64,000 nucleotides of DNA from contig NZ_JAJCTD010000004.1 of the NCBI RefSeq assembly GCF_020564565.1, forward strand, positions 62,001 through 126,000. The letters run 5' to 3'. This DNA is from Rhodobacter sp. Har01 (GTDB lineage Bacteria; Pseudomonadota; Alphaproteobacteria; Rhodobacterales; Rhodobacteraceae). Below are positions 15,892-25,086 of this stretch, in pieces. The position numbers and the translations under genes are program-made. Numbering within the stretch: the stretch's first letter is position 1; the number at the start of each line of letters is the position of its first letter. Under the pieces are notes generated by a model. That model was not told the origin of the DNA. It was given only the letters and a program-made list of their open reading frames with translations, and ran no database searches.

Positions 15892-16773
15892 ATGACGAAT
15901 TACATGGCCCTTTTGCGAACACCGGCGGTTCTGGCCTTGTGCGCCACCGTCGGCTGGACGGCGGTCGCACAGGCCGAACAAGCCGAAGATGACGGCAAGC
16001 GCACCTTGTCCGAACAACTGGTCCTGGACATGAAGGCCGGGGGCGAGGCCTTCGAGGCCGACAACGCGGTGGTGCAGGAACTGATCATCAATCGCGGACT
16101 GCCGATCCCCTTCAGCTACATCAACCTGCTGATGCACACCCCCAACTCGTTCGGTCCCGGCCCGGCCTGCGTGGTCTGCCATTCCAACAACGACCCGGCC
16201 AAGAGCTATCGCGGACTGGACCTGTCCACCTGCGAAGGCATGCGCACCGGCTCGACCGAGGCGCCGGCGCGGGCGATCTTCACGCCGGGCGCCGACCCGA
16301 AGCGCGAAATCCTTGGCCGGCGGTTGCGCAACAACCGGATGCCGTTCGGCACCGGCTTCCACGTCCCGACGGACTCGCCGAATGTCGCCCTGCTTGAAGC
16401 CTGGATTCTGGACGGTGCCAAGGACGACCAGCACTTCAAGGACGCCATCCTGCCGCTGTTCGCAACCGAAGGGGCCTTCGGCCCCGACGCGCCGGCCTGC
16501 ATCGAATGCCACATGTCCAACCAGGAACCGCCCAGCTTCCACGAAATGGACCTGACCTCTTACGCAGGCATCATGCTGGGGGCGGATTCGGTGGCCAAGG
16601 GCGTGGAAAACGCGGTCAAGGTCGTGATCCCCGGCAAGCCCGAAGACAGCGCGATCCTGCAGCATCTGGTCGAGAACCGCATGCCGCCCGGCATCAGCCC
16701 GCTCGAGGACCGGGATCACCCGAATACCCAGATCCTGTTCGAATGGGTCCGGCAAGGGGCTCTGTGCGAGTGA
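15892..16773 (+). CDS. Periplasmic diheme c-type cytochrome (two tandem c domains)
   Basis: The 293-residue protein has a signal peptide (cleavage near VAQAEQ, residue about 28) and two haem motifs, CVVCH (about 93-97) and CIECH (about 203-207). Each is followed by a similar block (GLDLSTCEG / EMDLTSYAG, then a PG-K-P-type segment and NRMPFG or NRMPPG). The Met of each RMP is a likely haem ligand, so the protein looks like an internal duplication. The start at 15892 follows GGGAGG. The propeller gene overlaps by four bases (GTGA), so the two products are made together and may form a periplasmic redox pair. Substrate and electron acceptor are unknown. Confidence 0.85.
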   Translation: MTNYMALLRTPAVLALCATVGWTAVAQAEQAEDDGKRTLSEQLVLDMKAGGEAFEADNAVVQELIINRGLPIPFSYINLLMHTPNSFGPGPACVVCHSNNDPAKSYRGLDLSTCEGMRTGSTEAPARAIFTPGADPKREILGRRLRNNRMPFGTGFHVPTDSPNVALLEAWILDGAKDDQHFKDAILPLFATEGAFGPDAPACIECHMSNQEPPSFHEMDLTSYAGIMLGADSVAKGVENAVKVVIPGKPEDSAILQHLVENRMPPGISPLEDRDHPNTQILFEWVRQGALCE

Positions 16774-17858
16774 ACCTCAGCCGACGCAGCGTCCTGGCCG
16801 GGCTGCCGCTGGGATTGCTTTTGGGCAGAGAGGCGGCGGCCGCGCCGCCTCTCGCGCCTTTGCGCATCTGGCAGACTGGAAACGCCGTGCTCCGGCCACC
16901 CGCCTTTGACGACGGCCTGATCTACTTTTGCGGCGATGTGACGGTGGGCTGTGTTGACCCTGACAGCGCCGCGCCGGTCTGGCAGCATCCGCTCGATCTG
17001 CCGCAGACGGCCGCTTTCCGGCCAAGGATCCTGGACCGGCACGTGATCGTCGGCGGCCGCGGCGGCATCGCCTGCCTGGCACGCGACAGTGGCGCTGAAC
17101 TCTGGCGCTACCCGGCCCGGATCCAGACCGGCTTGCCGACGCTGGGCGCGGGCCTCGTGGTCCTGGGCGACGGGCACGAGATCGTTGCGATCGAGCTTGC
17201 GACCGGCGCGGAACGGTGGCGCTTTGCCGGCGTGCCGGACACGCTTGCCGCCTACGCCCCCAGCATCCTCGGCGACCGGGTTTTCGCCGGGCCAGGCGAT
17301 GGCCGTCTTTATTGCCTTGACCTTGCCGAAGGCCGGCTGATCTGGTCACACGACCGGCGCGGCTACTGGCAATACCTGCGCCAGATCCACGCCGCCGACG
17401 GCCTGCTTGTCGCGGGCAGCTACAAGGAACAGCTGCTGGGCATCTCGCCCACCGATGGCGACGTCCTGTGGGAATTCGTGGCCGGCAACTTCATCAATTC
17501 GCATCACCTGGCGGGGGATGTTGCCTGCCTGTGGTCTCCAACCGGCTGGATCTATGCGATCGACATTGCCACCGGCGCGGTGCGCTGGCGGCATCAGACC
17601 ACCGACTATGTCCCCGGCGGCGACGACTGGGCCTCGCTGATGGCCGAATTGACCAGCCGCGCCGGCCTGCTCTACACGCTCGACATGGACAACACCCTGC
17701 GTCTTCTGGACCTTGCCGACGGCAGCCTGAAGGCGCAGGGCGGCATTCCGGGCGCGGTGCGCCATGCAGTCCTGCCCATCGACGGCGACAGGGTCGTGCT
17801 TCCGATGATGGACGGAAGCCTGCACATGACAATGCTGCCGCTGGCCGCCGCGGATTGA
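16770..17858 (+). CDS. Tat-exported PQQ-type beta-propeller protein
   Basis: The 362-residue product starts with GTG at 16770, overlapping the cytochrome stop; another GTG six bases upstream is possible. The N-terminus [18 protein letters not shown] has a twin-arginine signal, cleaved near EAAAAPP. The rest is a chain of WD/PQQ-like blades, seen as repeats of A-x-D-x-x-T/S-G-x-x-x-W (for example [48 protein letters not shown]). No dehydrogenase catalytic residues typical of methanol dehydrogenase are obvious. Tat export suggests folding or cofactor loading in the cytoplasm. It is most likely a partner of the diheme cytochrome. Confidence 0.8.
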   Translation: MNLSRRSVLAGLPLGLLLGREAAAAPPLAPLRIWQTGNAVLRPPAFDDGLIYFCGDVTVGCVDPDSAAPVWQHPLDLPQTAAFRPRILDRHVIVGGRGGIACLARDSGAELWRYPARIQTGLPTLGAGLVVLGDGHEIVAIELATGAERWRFAGVPDTLAAYAPSILGDRVFAGPGDGRLYCLDLAEGRLIWSHDRRGYWQYLRQIHAADGLLVAGSYKEQLLGISPTDGDVLWEFVAGNFINSHHLAGDVACLWSPTGWIYAIDIATGAVRWRHQTTDYVPGGDDWASLMAELTSRAGLLYTLDMDNTLRLLDLADGSLKAQGGIPGAVRHAVLPIDGDRVVLPMMDGSLHMTMLPLAAAD

Positions 17859-17908
17859 CCCGTCCCGCCCCGGGCCGGGACGACCGTGCGCAGACAGGCA
17901 AGAGGGCC

Positions 17909-17996
17909 TGGCGGAAGGGGTGGGATTCGAACCCACGGATGCTTGCGCATCGCCGGTTTTCAAGACCGGAGCAATCGACCGCTCTGCCACCCTTCC
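17909..17996 (-). tRNA. tRNA-Ser (anticodon UGA)
   Basis: On the minus strand the sequence folds as a class II tRNA. The acceptor GGAAGGG pairs with CCCTTCC, the anticodon stem CCGGT/ACCGG holds the loop CTTGAAA (anticodon TGA), there is a long variable arm (GATGCGCAAGCATC), and the T-arm is GTGGG-TTCGAAT-CCCAC. The 3' CCA is encoded (17909-17911). It reads UCA-type serine codons. Confidence 0.96.
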
Positions 17997-18018
17997 GACA
18001 TCGGACATCGGCGCCCTT

Positions 18019-18054
18019 CCGGCCCGTCTGCCGGCCCGTCTGCCGGCCCGCCTG
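18019..18054. repeat. Three tandem 12-bp units beside tRNA-Ser
   Basis: CCGGCCCGTCTG occurs twice and CCGGCCCGCCTG once, head to tail, 22 bp upstream of the tRNA 5' end. It is a local micro-repeat with no further copies seen. The remainder of the 304-bp gap to 18300 holds no gene I can support and presumably carries promoters for the tRNA (leftward) and the SPOR lipoprotein (rightward). Confidence 0.8.
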
Positions 18055-18300
18055 ACCTTGCAGCCCGGGCCGCCTGGATTTAGGGCCTGAAGGGTGATTC
18101 TGAAAGGACATACCGGCGGCGAAATCCGCTGATCGTGATGCCGGGCCCCGCCCTGTGCCCTTTCCTTGCGGGGTTCCGGCCGATATGATCCCGCGCGAGA
18201 CCGGGTGTGCGACATGCCCGCAGGTCCAGAGGCAGGCACGCCGGTCACCGGCGAAGAACAACAGCGCGGCGGTGTAACGACTGCGCAGATGAGGGCAGAG

Positions 18301-19272
18301 ATGACAGCAAGGTCAGTCCGGCGACTTCTTCTTCTTTCCGCGGCGGCATGGGCCCTGCAGGCCTGTGAACCGGGCACCGGTCCCTTTGCGGCCAGGCCCC
18401 CGGCCGACAAGGCTGCGGCCGAAGCAACCGCCAAGCCGCAGCGCTCGACCAAGCTCGTCGACCGCGATGTCGAGGCGCCAGAGGTCTTCCAGGTCACCGA
18501 CTCTGCGCTGTGGGATGGACGGCCTTCGCTGGGCGGGGTCTGGGTCGCGTCGCCCGATACCAAGGACCCCGAGCGGGTGATCATGCGCAACCCGGCGAAC
18601 GGCAAGTTCGTGATCGGCGCCCTGTTCAAGCGCGAGGTCGAGAACCCCGGACCGAAGCTGCAGATCTCCTCGGATGCGGCCGAAGCGCTGGGGCTGCTTG
18701 CCGGTCAGCCGGCCACGCTTTCGGTGACCGCACTTCGGCGCGAGGAAGTGGCCGATGAGGCGCCCGTCGCCCCGATGCTGGATACCGCCGAAACCCTGGA
18801 CGCACCGGCCGCGCCTGGGGCGATCGACGCCGGCGGGGTCGAGACCAAGCCCCTGGACGCCGGCCCCGAAGCGCCCGCTGTCCCCGCCGCCGACAGCAAG
18901 AAGAAGGTTAGGAAATCCAAGAAGGCAACGGAAACGGCTGCCGCGGCCACGGCCGCCCTGGATGCCGCCGAGGGCAAGTCCGCCCCCGACGCGGCCCCCG
19001 CAGCCGCACCCGCAGACGCACCCGCAGACGCACCGGCAGCCGCACCGGCCGCGGCCGCTTCCGGTGGTCGGCCGATCCAGATCGGCTTCTTCTCGGTCGA
19101 AGCCAATGCCAAGCGCGCCGTCGACACGCTGGCCAAGTCCGGCATCGCCGCCGAAATGCGGGCCGAAAGCGCCAAGGGCAAGTCCTACTGGTCGGTCATC
19201 GCCCGCGGCGACGCTGCCTTGCTGAAGAAGATCAAGGCCGCCGGCTTCGCCGACGCCTATCTGCTCAAGTAG
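18301..19272 (+). CDS. SPOR-domain lipoprotein, RlpA-like
   Basis: The 323-residue protein starts at 18301 after GAGGG and has a lipoprotein signal ending LQAC (lipid Cys about residue 22). A middle segment (about 75-140; GVWVASPDT, VIMRNPANGKFVIGALF, SSDAAEALGLLAGQPATL) resembles the double-psi beta-barrel of RlpA-type proteins. An Ala/Pro/Asp-rich linker with a Lys patch (KKKVRKSKK) and short repeats (PADAPADAPAAAPAAA) leads to a C-terminal SPOR domain (about 253-323; PIQIGFFSVEANAKRAVDTL). SPOR domains bind denuded septal glycan, so this is probably a cell-wall protein at division sites. It lies just upstream of the D,D-carboxypeptidase and tmk, likely in one operon. Confidence 0.85.
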   Translation: MTARSVRRLLLLSAAAWALQACEPGTGPFAARPPADKAAAEATAKPQRSTKLVDRDVEAPEVFQVTDSALWDGRPSLGGVWVASPDTKDPERVIMRNPANGKFVIGALFKREVENPGPKLQISSDAAEALGLLAGQPATLSVTALRREEVADEAPVAPMLDTAETLDAPAAPGAIDAGGVETKPLDAGPEAPAVPAADSKKKVRKSKKATETAAAATAALDAAEGKSAPDAAPAAAPADAPADAPAAAPAAAASGGRPIQIGFFSVEANAKRAVDTLAKSGIAAEMRAESAKGKSYWSVIARGDAALLKKIKAAGFADAYLLK

Positions 19273-19283
19273 AAAGGATGCGC

Positions 19284-20447
19284 ATGCTCCGGATGCTCCG
19301 TTTCGTGGTCTTTGCCCTGATCCTGGGCGCTGCCCCCGCCCGCGCCTTCGAAACGCAGGCGACCGCGGCCTGGGTCTACGACATGACCACGCATACGGTG
19401 CTGATGGACAAGAACGCTGACCAGCCGTTGCCGCCGGCCTCGATGTCGAAGCTGATGACCATCAACATGCTGTTCGAAGCGCTGCGCGATGGCCGGGTGC
19501 AGATGGACACCACCTTCGGCGTGTCGGACAAGGCCGTGCAGATGACCAAGGCCGGCGGCTCGACCATGATGTTGCAGCACGACGACCGGCCCACGGTCGA
19601 GGACCTGATCCACGGCATGATCGTGAACTCGGGCAACGACGCCTGCGTGGTGGTGGCCGAAGGCCTGGCCGGCACCGAAGAAGCGTTCTCGGCGCAGATG
19701 ACAGAGCGCGGGCGCGCGCTGGGGATGACCGCCTCGGTCTTCACCAATTCCTCTGGCTGGCCCGGCCCGGACCACCGCATGTCGATGCGCGATCTCGGCA
19801 TTCTGGCTCAACGGCTGATCGAGGAATTCCCCGAGTATTACCCGATCTTCGCCGAAACCGAATACACCTACAAAGGCCGCTCTCCCGACAACCGTTTCAA
19901 CCGGAACCCGCTTCTGAAGATGGGGATCGGCGCCGACGGGCTGAAGACCGGGCACACCTCCGAGGCCGGTTACGGTCTGGTTGGCAGCGCCCGGCAAGGC
20001 GAGCGGCGGATCATCTTTGCGATCACCGGCCTGTCGTCCGAGGCTGCCCGCGCCGAAGAGGCCGAGCGCATTGTCGCCTGGGCCTTCCGCCAGTTCGCCG
20101 AGAAGACGGTGGCCAAGGCGGGCACCCGCGTCGCCGAAGCCGAAGTGTACATGGGCGAGGCCGAGACCGTGGGCCTGATGCCCGCCGAGGACCTGCGCCT
20201 GCTGGTCCCGGCCCTGGTCCAGGAAAGCGTCGAGGCCGAGGTTGTCTACAACGGGCCGCTGATTGCCCCGGTCAAGGCCGGCACTCCGGTGGCCGAACTG
20301 ATCGTCCATGTTCCCGACCTGCCCGATCACCGCGTCGCGCTTGTCGCCGAAGCCGACGTTGCCAAGGCCGGCTTTCTGCGCCGGCTGACCACCGCGGCCG
20401 GCTTCCTGTGGCAGACCTACCTGGGGGACGAGGCGCCTGCCTCGTAA
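19284..20447 (+). CDS. dacC: D-alanyl-D-alanine carboxypeptidase (PBP5/6 family)
   Basis: The 387-residue protein has a signal peptide (cleavage near APARAFE) and the three penicillin-binding motifs: SMSK (53-56), SGN (116-118) and KTGH (221-224). A C-terminal PBP5-type beta domain (about 270-350) and an amphipathic tail (RRLTTAAGFLWQTYLG) for membrane binding follow. It trims the terminal D-Ala from peptidoglycan stem peptides in the periplasm. An ATG at 19278 directly abuts the AAAGG site, so the ATG at 19284 is preferred. It is 11 bp after the SPOR gene and 3 bp before tmk. The symbol could equally be dacA. Confidence 0.93.
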   Translation: MLRMLRFVVFALILGAAPARAFETQATAAWVYDMTTHTVLMDKNADQPLPPASMSKLMTINMLFEALRDGRVQMDTTFGVSDKAVQMTKAGGSTMMLQHDDRPTVEDLIHGMIVNSGNDACVVVAEGLAGTEEAFSAQMTERGRALGMTASVFTNSSGWPGPDHRMSMRDLGILAQRLIEEFPEYYPIFAETEYTYKGRSPDNRFNRNPLLKMGIGADGLKTGHTSEAGYGLVGSARQGERRIIFAITGLSSEAARAEEAERIVAWAFRQFAEKTVAKAGTRVAEAEVYMGEAETVGLMPAEDLRLLVPALVQESVEAEVVYNGPLIAPVKAGTPVAELIVHVPDLPDHRVALVAEADVAKAGFLRRLTTAAGFLWQTYLGDEAPAS

Positions 20448-20450
20448 CGC

Positions 20451-21071
20451 ATGCCGGGTCTGTTCCTCTCGCTGGAAGGCATCGACGGTTCGGGCAAAAG
20501 CACGCAAGGCCAGATGCTTGCCCAGGCGCTGCGCAGCCGCGAACATGCGGTGACGCTGACGCGGGAACCCGGCGGCAGCCCGGGCGCCGAGGAAATCCGC
20601 CGGCTGGTGCTGGAGGGCGACCCCGACCGCTGGTCGGCCGAGACCGAGATCCTGCTGTTCACCGCGGCCCGGCGCGACCACTTGGAAAAGACCATCCGCC
20701 CGGCCCTGGCGCGCGACGAGGTGGTGATCTGCGACCGCTTCGCCGACAGCACCCGCATCTTCCAGGGCGTCACCCGGGGCGACCTGCGCCAGACGGTCGA
20801 CCGCCTGCATGCCCTGATGATCGGCGTCGAACCCGACCTGACGCTGCTCTTCGACCTTGATCCCGCTCTGGGCCTGGCACGGGCAACGGCCCGCAAGGGC
20901 AGCGAGATGCGGTTTGAAGACATGGGGCTTGGCTTCCAGACCCGCGCCCGCGCCGGCTTCCTGGACCTTGCCCGCAGCCATCCCGCGCGCTTTCGGGTGA
21001 TCGACGCCGCACCTGCCGCCGAAGATGTGGCTAGGTCCGTCCTCGCCGCCGTCCTGCCTGCCCTGCGCTGA
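20451..21071 (+). CDS. tmk: Thymidylate kinase
   Basis: The 206-residue protein has the P-loop EGIDGSGKSTQ (9-19), the REPGGSPGAE segment with the catalytic/LID-region arginine, the DRFADST motif (about 95-101) and a C-terminal LID with RKGSEMRFEDMG. It phosphorylates dTMP to dTDP. It begins 3 bp after the carboxypeptidase stop and appears to close that operon, followed by a family A repeat and holB. Confidence 0.96.
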   Translation: MPGLFLSLEGIDGSGKSTQGQMLAQALRSREHAVTLTREPGGSPGAEEIRRLVLEGDPDRWSAETEILLFTAARRDHLEKTIRPALARDEVVICDRFADSTRIFQGVTRGDLRQTVDRLHALMIGVEPDLTLLFDLDPALGLARATARKGSEMRFEDMGLGFQTRARAGFLDLARSHPARFRVIDAAPAAEDVARSVLAAVLPALR

Positions 21072-21112
21072 ATGGCGCGGCCGACCCGTCCTGGCCAAAA
21101 CAAACCGGCATT

Positions 21113-21190
21113 CCTTTCATCTGTCCCCAAATATCCCGGGGGAGTCTTCGCGGCACGCGAAGACGGGGGCAGCGCCCCCCGCCCGAGGAG
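21113..21190. repeat. Dispersed intergenic repeat (family A), copy 2
   Basis: The sequence runs CTTTCATCTGTCCCCAAATA, then TCCCGGGGGA, then the 9-bp stem GTCTTCGCG-gca-CGCGAAGAC and the GGGGGC-GCCCCC stem, as at 9342-9408. The following 60 bases (AAGGCGACGAC and GCGGGCGCTCCGCC) look like a continuation also seen, worn, at 10328-10378. It separates tmk from holB. Confidence 0.75.
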
Positions 21191-21295
21191 ACGCCCGTAA
21201 GGCGACGACAAGACAACAGACACGCCCCCGCAGGCGGGCGCTCCGCCGGATCGCCCCCCTTTCCCTTGCCCCTGCCCCTGTGCAATCTGGCGCCC

Positions 21296-22423
21296 ATGGC
21301 CGAAGACCTGCCCGAACCCGACCGCATCCCCGGCGCGCCGCATCCGCGCGAGACGCTTCGGCTGTTCGGCCAGGGCAGCGCCGAGGCCGATTTCCTCAGG
21401 GCCCATGCGCTGGGGCGGCTGCACCATGCCTGGATGCTGACCGGGCCAAAGGGCATCGGCAAGGCCACTCTGGCCTGGCGCATCGCACGATTCCTGCTGG
21501 CCGCCCCGCCCGACGACGGTGCCCTGTTCGGCGCCCCTCCGCCACCCTCGACATTGGACACCCCCGAAGACCACCCGGTCGCCCGCCGCCTGCGCGCCTT
21601 GGCCGAACCCCGCGCCTGGCTTCTGCGCCGCGGGCCGAACGAAAAGGAAACCGCCCTCTCGCAGTTCATCACGGTGGACGACGTGCGCCGGATGAAATCC
21701 TTTTTCTCCCTCTCCGCCGCCGACGGCGGCGCCCGCGTCGCCATCATCGACGCGGTGGACGAGATGAACACCGCCGCCGCCAATGCGCTGCTGAAACTGC
21801 TGGAAGAACCGCCCGCCGGAGCGGTCTTCCTGCTGGTCGCCCACCAGCCCGCGCGGCTTCTGCCAACCATCCGCTCGCGCTGCCGCGAGTTGCGGCTGTC
21901 GCCGCTTTCGCCCGACGACCTGGCGCAGGCCCTTGCCCAGGCCAGCGGCGCGGTTGCGCCCGAGGCGGCCACCGCGCTGTCGGAGCTGGCCGCCGGCTCG
22001 GTGGGCGAGGCGTTCCGGCTGACCAACCTCGACGGCCTGGAAACCTATGCCGACCTTGTCGCGCTGTTCTCCACCCTGCCCCGGCTGGACCGGCCGCGCG
22101 CCCTGGCGCTGGCCGAGACCGCCGCCGCCCGCGGCGCGTCCGAGACCTTCGATCTGATCCTGTCGCTGATCGACCTGTTCCTCGCCCGGCTGGCCCGCGC
22201 CGCCGCCACGCGGGCCACCCCGCCCGAGGCCGCTCCCGGCGAGGCCGCCCTCTTCGCCCGCCTTGCCCCCGGCCCGCAAGCCGCCCGGCCCTGGGCCGAC
22301 CTGGCCCAGACCCTGTCCTTGCGGGCCCGGCGCGGCAAGGCGGTGAACCTTGACCCGGCCGCCCTTCTCATGGATACCCTGCTGAAGATCGACGAGACGG
22401 CGGGCCTCCTCGCCGCAAGGTGA
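21296..22423 (+). CDS. holB: DNA polymerase III delta prime subunit
   Basis: The 375-residue protein has an AAA+ clamp-loader N-terminus. LHHAWMLTGPKGIGKATLAW (P-loop GPKGIGKA), VAIIDAVDEMNTAAANALLK (Walker B-like) and LLEEPPAGAVFLLV are followed by the sensor motif TIRSRCRELRL. With DnaX and HolA it loads the sliding clamp. The ATG at 21296 gives the family's usual start; an in-frame ATG ten codons upstream falls in repeat-like sequence. tatD begins 4 bp downstream, and the holB-tatD-MBL order is common in this group. Confidence 0.92.
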   Translation: MAEDLPEPDRIPGAPHPRETLRLFGQGSAEADFLRAHALGRLHHAWMLTGPKGIGKATLAWRIARFLLAAPPDDGALFGAPPPPSTLDTPEDHPVARRLRALAEPRAWLLRRGPNEKETALSQFITVDDVRRMKSFFSLSAADGGARVAIIDAVDEMNTAAANALLKLLEEPPAGAVFLLVAHQPARLLPTIRSRCRELRLSPLSPDDLAQALAQASGAVAPEAATALSELAAGSVGEAFRLTNLDGLETYADLVALFSTLPRLDRPRALALAETAAARGASETFDLILSLIDLFLARLARAAATRATPPEAAPGEAALFARLAPGPQAARPWADLAQTLSLRARRGKAVNLDPAALLMDTLLKIDETAGLLAAR

Positions 22424-22427
22424 GGCG

Positions 22428-23249
22428 ATGCATCCCCAGGACACCGGTCCCCTTCCGGACATCGTGGACAGCCACTGCCACCTGGATTTCCCGGATTTCG
22501 AGGGCGAACTTGACGCCATCGTCGCCCGCGCCCGCGCCGCCGGCGTGCGCCGGATGCTGACGATCTGCACCCGACGCGCCAGCCTGCCCCGGGTGCAAGA
22601 GATCGTCGCCCGCTACGACGGACTCTCCTTTGCCTTCGGCATCCACCCGATGAGCGCGGCCGAACAGGCGCCGATCACCGTGGCCGAACTGGTCGACGCC
22701 GCACAGCACCCCAAGATGGTGGCGATCGGCGAGACCGGCCTTGACTATCACTACACCCCCGACAGCGCGACGCTGCAGCAGGCAAGCCTGCGGCGCCACA
22801 TCGAGGCGGCGCAGGAAACCGGCCTGCCGCTGGTGATCCACGCCCGCGCGGCCGACGAGGATATGGAGGCAATTCTCGCAGAAGGCTTCGCGCGCGCGCC
22901 CTACGCTTGCGTGATGCACTGCTATTCTTCCGGGCAAAGGCTGGCCGAGGCGGCGCTGGAGATGGGCTTCTACCTGTCGATGTCCGGCATCGCCGCCTTT
23001 CCGAAAAGCCAGGATCTGCGCGACATCTTTGCCCGCGCGCCACTGGACCGCATCCTGGTGGAAACCGACAGCCCCTATCTCGCCCCGCCGCCGTTCCGGG
23101 GCCGCCGCAACGAGCCCGCCTATGTGGTGCATACCGCCCGGGTCGGCGCCGGCCTCTTTGGCCTGGGAGAGGCCGAGTTCGCCGCCGCCACCACGGCAAA
23201 TTTCGACCGCCTGTTCACCAAGGCCGCTCGCCTGGCCGATGCCGCCTGA
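22428..23249 (+). CDS. tatD: TatD family metal-dependent hydrolase (DNase)
   Basis: The 273-residue protein shows the TatD metal ligands in order: DSHCHLD (about 14-20), AIGETGLDYHY (Glu about 102), LVIHARAADED, CVMHCYSS and LVETDSPYL. These bind two divalent metals; relatives act as 3'-5' exonucleases on DNA. It lies 4 bp after holB and 1 bp before the metallo-hydrolase gene, indicating one transcript. Confidence 0.93.
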   Translation: MHPQDTGPLPDIVDSHCHLDFPDFEGELDAIVARARAAGVRRMLTICTRRASLPRVQEIVARYDGLSFAFGIHPMSAAEQAPITVAELVDAAQHPKMVAIGETGLDYHYTPDSATLQQASLRRHIEAAQETGLPLVIHARAADEDMEAILAEGFARAPYACVMHCYSSGQRLAEAALEMGFYLSMSGIAAFPKSQDLRDIFARAPLDRILVETDSPYLAPPPFRGRRNEPAYVVHTARVGAGLFGLGEAEFAAATTANFDRLFTKAARLADAA

Positions 23250-23250
23250 C

Positions 23251-24054
23251 ATGGCCACCCTGCGCTTCACCATCCTCGGCTGCGGTTCTTCGGGCGGGGT
23301 CCCTCGACTGGGCGGCGACTGGGGCGACTGCGACCCGACGAACCCCAGGAACCGCCGCCGCCGCTGTTCGCTACTGGTCGAGCGGCTGGAGCCAGCGGGT
23401 GCCACCCGGGTTCTGATCGACACCTCGCCCGACATGCGCGACCAGTTGCTGGATGCCGGCGTGGGCACGCTGGACGGCGTGGTCTTCACGCACTCCCATG
23501 CCGACCACACCCACGGCATCGACGACCTGCGCCAGGTGGTCTACAACCTCCGCCGCCGGCTGCCGGTCTGGGCCGACGGCCCGACGCAGGACGCGCTGCT
23601 GTCGCGCTTCGGCTATGCCTTCGTGCAGCCGGCGGGCAGCCCCTATCCGCCGATCCTGGAATTGAACACCATCGCCGGACCGATCACCGTCGAGGGCGCG
23701 GGCGGCGCGCTGACGCTGACCCCTTTCGCGGCCGAACACGGCGCGATGGATGCGCTGGGCTTCCGCATCGGACCGCTGGCCTATCTGCCCGACGCGGTGG
23801 ACATCCCGGCGGAAAGCTGGCCGCTGCTGATGGGGCTGGACTGCTGGGTGGTCGATGCCCTGCGCCGCAAGCCGCACCCGACCCATGCGCATCTTGAAAT
23901 GACGCTGGACTGGATCGCCCGGGCGCAGCCGCGGCGCGCGGTGCTGACCAACATGCACCTCGACATGGACCATGCGACCCTGGTCAGGGAACTGCCGCCC
24001 GGGATCGAGCCAGCGCATGACGGGATGGTGATCAGCTTCGAGACCGACGTGTGA
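23251..24054 (+). CDS. MBL-fold metallo-hydrolase, PhnP-like
   Basis: The 267-residue protein starts at 23251, one base after the tatD stop. It has FTILGCGSSGGVPRLGGDWG at the N-terminus and the metal-binding signature FTHSHADHTHGIDDLR (about 80-95). Further possible ligands are in AAEHGAMDALGF, LMGLDCWVVDAL and TNMHLDMDHATL. The GCGxSxGVP opening and HxHxDH place it with PhnP/RNase Z-like phosphodiesterases. The natural substrate in this holB-linked group is not known. Its stop overlaps the GTG of the AEC transporter. Confidence 0.87.
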   Translation: MATLRFTILGCGSSGGVPRLGGDWGDCDPTNPRNRRRRCSLLVERLEPAGATRVLIDTSPDMRDQLLDAGVGTLDGVVFTHSHADHTHGIDDLRQVVYNLRRRLPVWADGPTQDALLSRFGYAFVQPAGSPYPPILELNTIAGPITVEGAGGALTLTPFAAEHGAMDALGFRIGPLAYLPDAVDIPAESWPLLMGLDCWVVDALRRKPHPTHAHLEMTLDWIARAQPRRAVLTNMHLDMDHATLVRELPPGIEPAHDGMVISFETDV

Positions 24055-24989
24055 GCGCGCTTCTCGACGTCATCCTTCCGGTCTTCGTGGTGATCGGCTT
24101 CGGCTATGCGCTGACGCGGGCGAAGCTTCTGGACGACACCGCGGTCGATGCGCTGATGCGGTTCGCGCAGAACTTTGCGGTGCCGCTCTTGCTGTTCCGG
24201 TCGATCGCGCATCTGGACCTGTCCTCGGCCTATGACGCGGGGCTGATGGTCAGCTTCTACGCCGGCGCCTTTGCCAGCTTTTCGGTCTGCTTCATCGGCG
24301 CCATGCTGGTGTTCGGCCGGCCGATGCCGGACGCGGTGGCGATCGGCTTCGCCGGGCTTTTCTCGAACTCGCTTCTCCTCGGCCTGGCGATCACCGAGCG
24401 CGCCTATGGCACGGCGGCGCTGGCGGGGAACTACGCGATCATCTCGCTGCACGCGCCCATGCTCTACGGCTTTGGCATCGCCTTGATGGAATGGGCGCGG
24501 ACGCGGGGGCGGGGGTTGTCGGGGGGGACGCTGGGGCGGCAGATCGCCCGGGCGATCCTGACGCAGTCGCTGGTGATCGGCATCCTGGCCGGGTTCGCGG
24601 TGAACCTGGCGGGCGATCCCTTGCCGGGGGTGGTCTGGTCGGCGGTGGACATGATCGCCGGCTCGGCCATCCCGATTGCCCTGTTCGGCCTGGGCGGCGT
24701 GCTGGTGCGCTACCGGATCGAGGGCGACATGGGCACGGTGGGGATGATCACCGCCGGCTCGCTGCTGCTGCACCCGGCCGTCGCCTATGGGCTGGGGCGT
24801 TGGGTGTTCGAGCTGGAGGTGCCGGCGCTGCGGTCGGCGGTGGTGACGGCGGCGATGGCGCCGGGGGTCAATGCCTATATGTTCGCCCACATGTATGGGG
24901 TGGCGAAAAGGGTCAATGCCAGCGCGGTGCTGGTGGCGACGGCGGTCTCGGTCGGCACCGCCTGGGTCTGGCTGGCGCTGCTGCCTTGA
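24051..24989 (+). CDS. AEC (auxin efflux carrier) family permease
   Basis: The 312-residue protein starts with GTG at 24051, overlapping the MBL gene stop by four bases. It has about ten transmembrane helices in the AEC/PIN-like layout, beginning LLDVILPVFVVIGFGYALTR, with FAQNFAVPLLLFRSIAH and the C-terminal half containing IALFGLGGVLVRYRI and TAAMAPGVNAYMFAHMYG. Bacterial members carry malate, malonate or other small acids; the substrate cannot be read from sequence. It probably ends the holB operon. Confidence 0.87.
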   Translation: MSALLDVILPVFVVIGFGYALTRAKLLDDTAVDALMRFAQNFAVPLLLFRSIAHLDLSSAYDAGLMVSFYAGAFASFSVCFIGAMLVFGRPMPDAVAIGFAGLFSNSLLLGLAITERAYGTAALAGNYAIISLHAPMLYGFGIALMEWARTRGRGLSGGTLGRQIARAILTQSLVIGILAGFAVNLAGDPLPGVVWSAVDMIAGSAIPIALFGLGGVLVRYRIEGDMGTVGMITAGSLLLHPAVAYGLGRWVFELEVPALRSAVVTAAMAPGVNAYMFAHMYGVAKRVNASAVLVATAVSVGTAWVWLALLP

Positions 24990-24990
24990 G

Positions 24991-25011
24991 GGTGTCCCAT
25001 GATGGGACACC
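24991..25011. terminator. Perfect palindrome between convergent genes (candidate two-way terminator)
   Basis: GGTGTCCCAT-G-ATGGGACACC is a perfect 10-bp inverted repeat starting right after the AEC stop. There is no T-run on either side, so a protein-binding site is the alternative. The 97-bp gap separates convergent genes, which favours an end-of-transcript role. Confidence 0.5.
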
Positions 25012-25086
25012 AAACGCCGCAAAGGATTCCAAGGGCTTGGCGGCGCGTTTTAGGGATTTGTTAATGAATGCCCGCCTCGCCCGGCC

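Noticed and set aside
15584..15970. Minus-strand 128-codon frame upstream of and into the cytochrome gene
   Set aside because: It has no ribosome site or motif, and it runs antisense into the signal-peptide region of a well-supported gene.
17909..18054. tRNA-Ser with adjacent tandem repeats as a phage or island attachment site
   Set aside because: There is no integrase, no duplicated tRNA 3' end and no shift in composition next to it.
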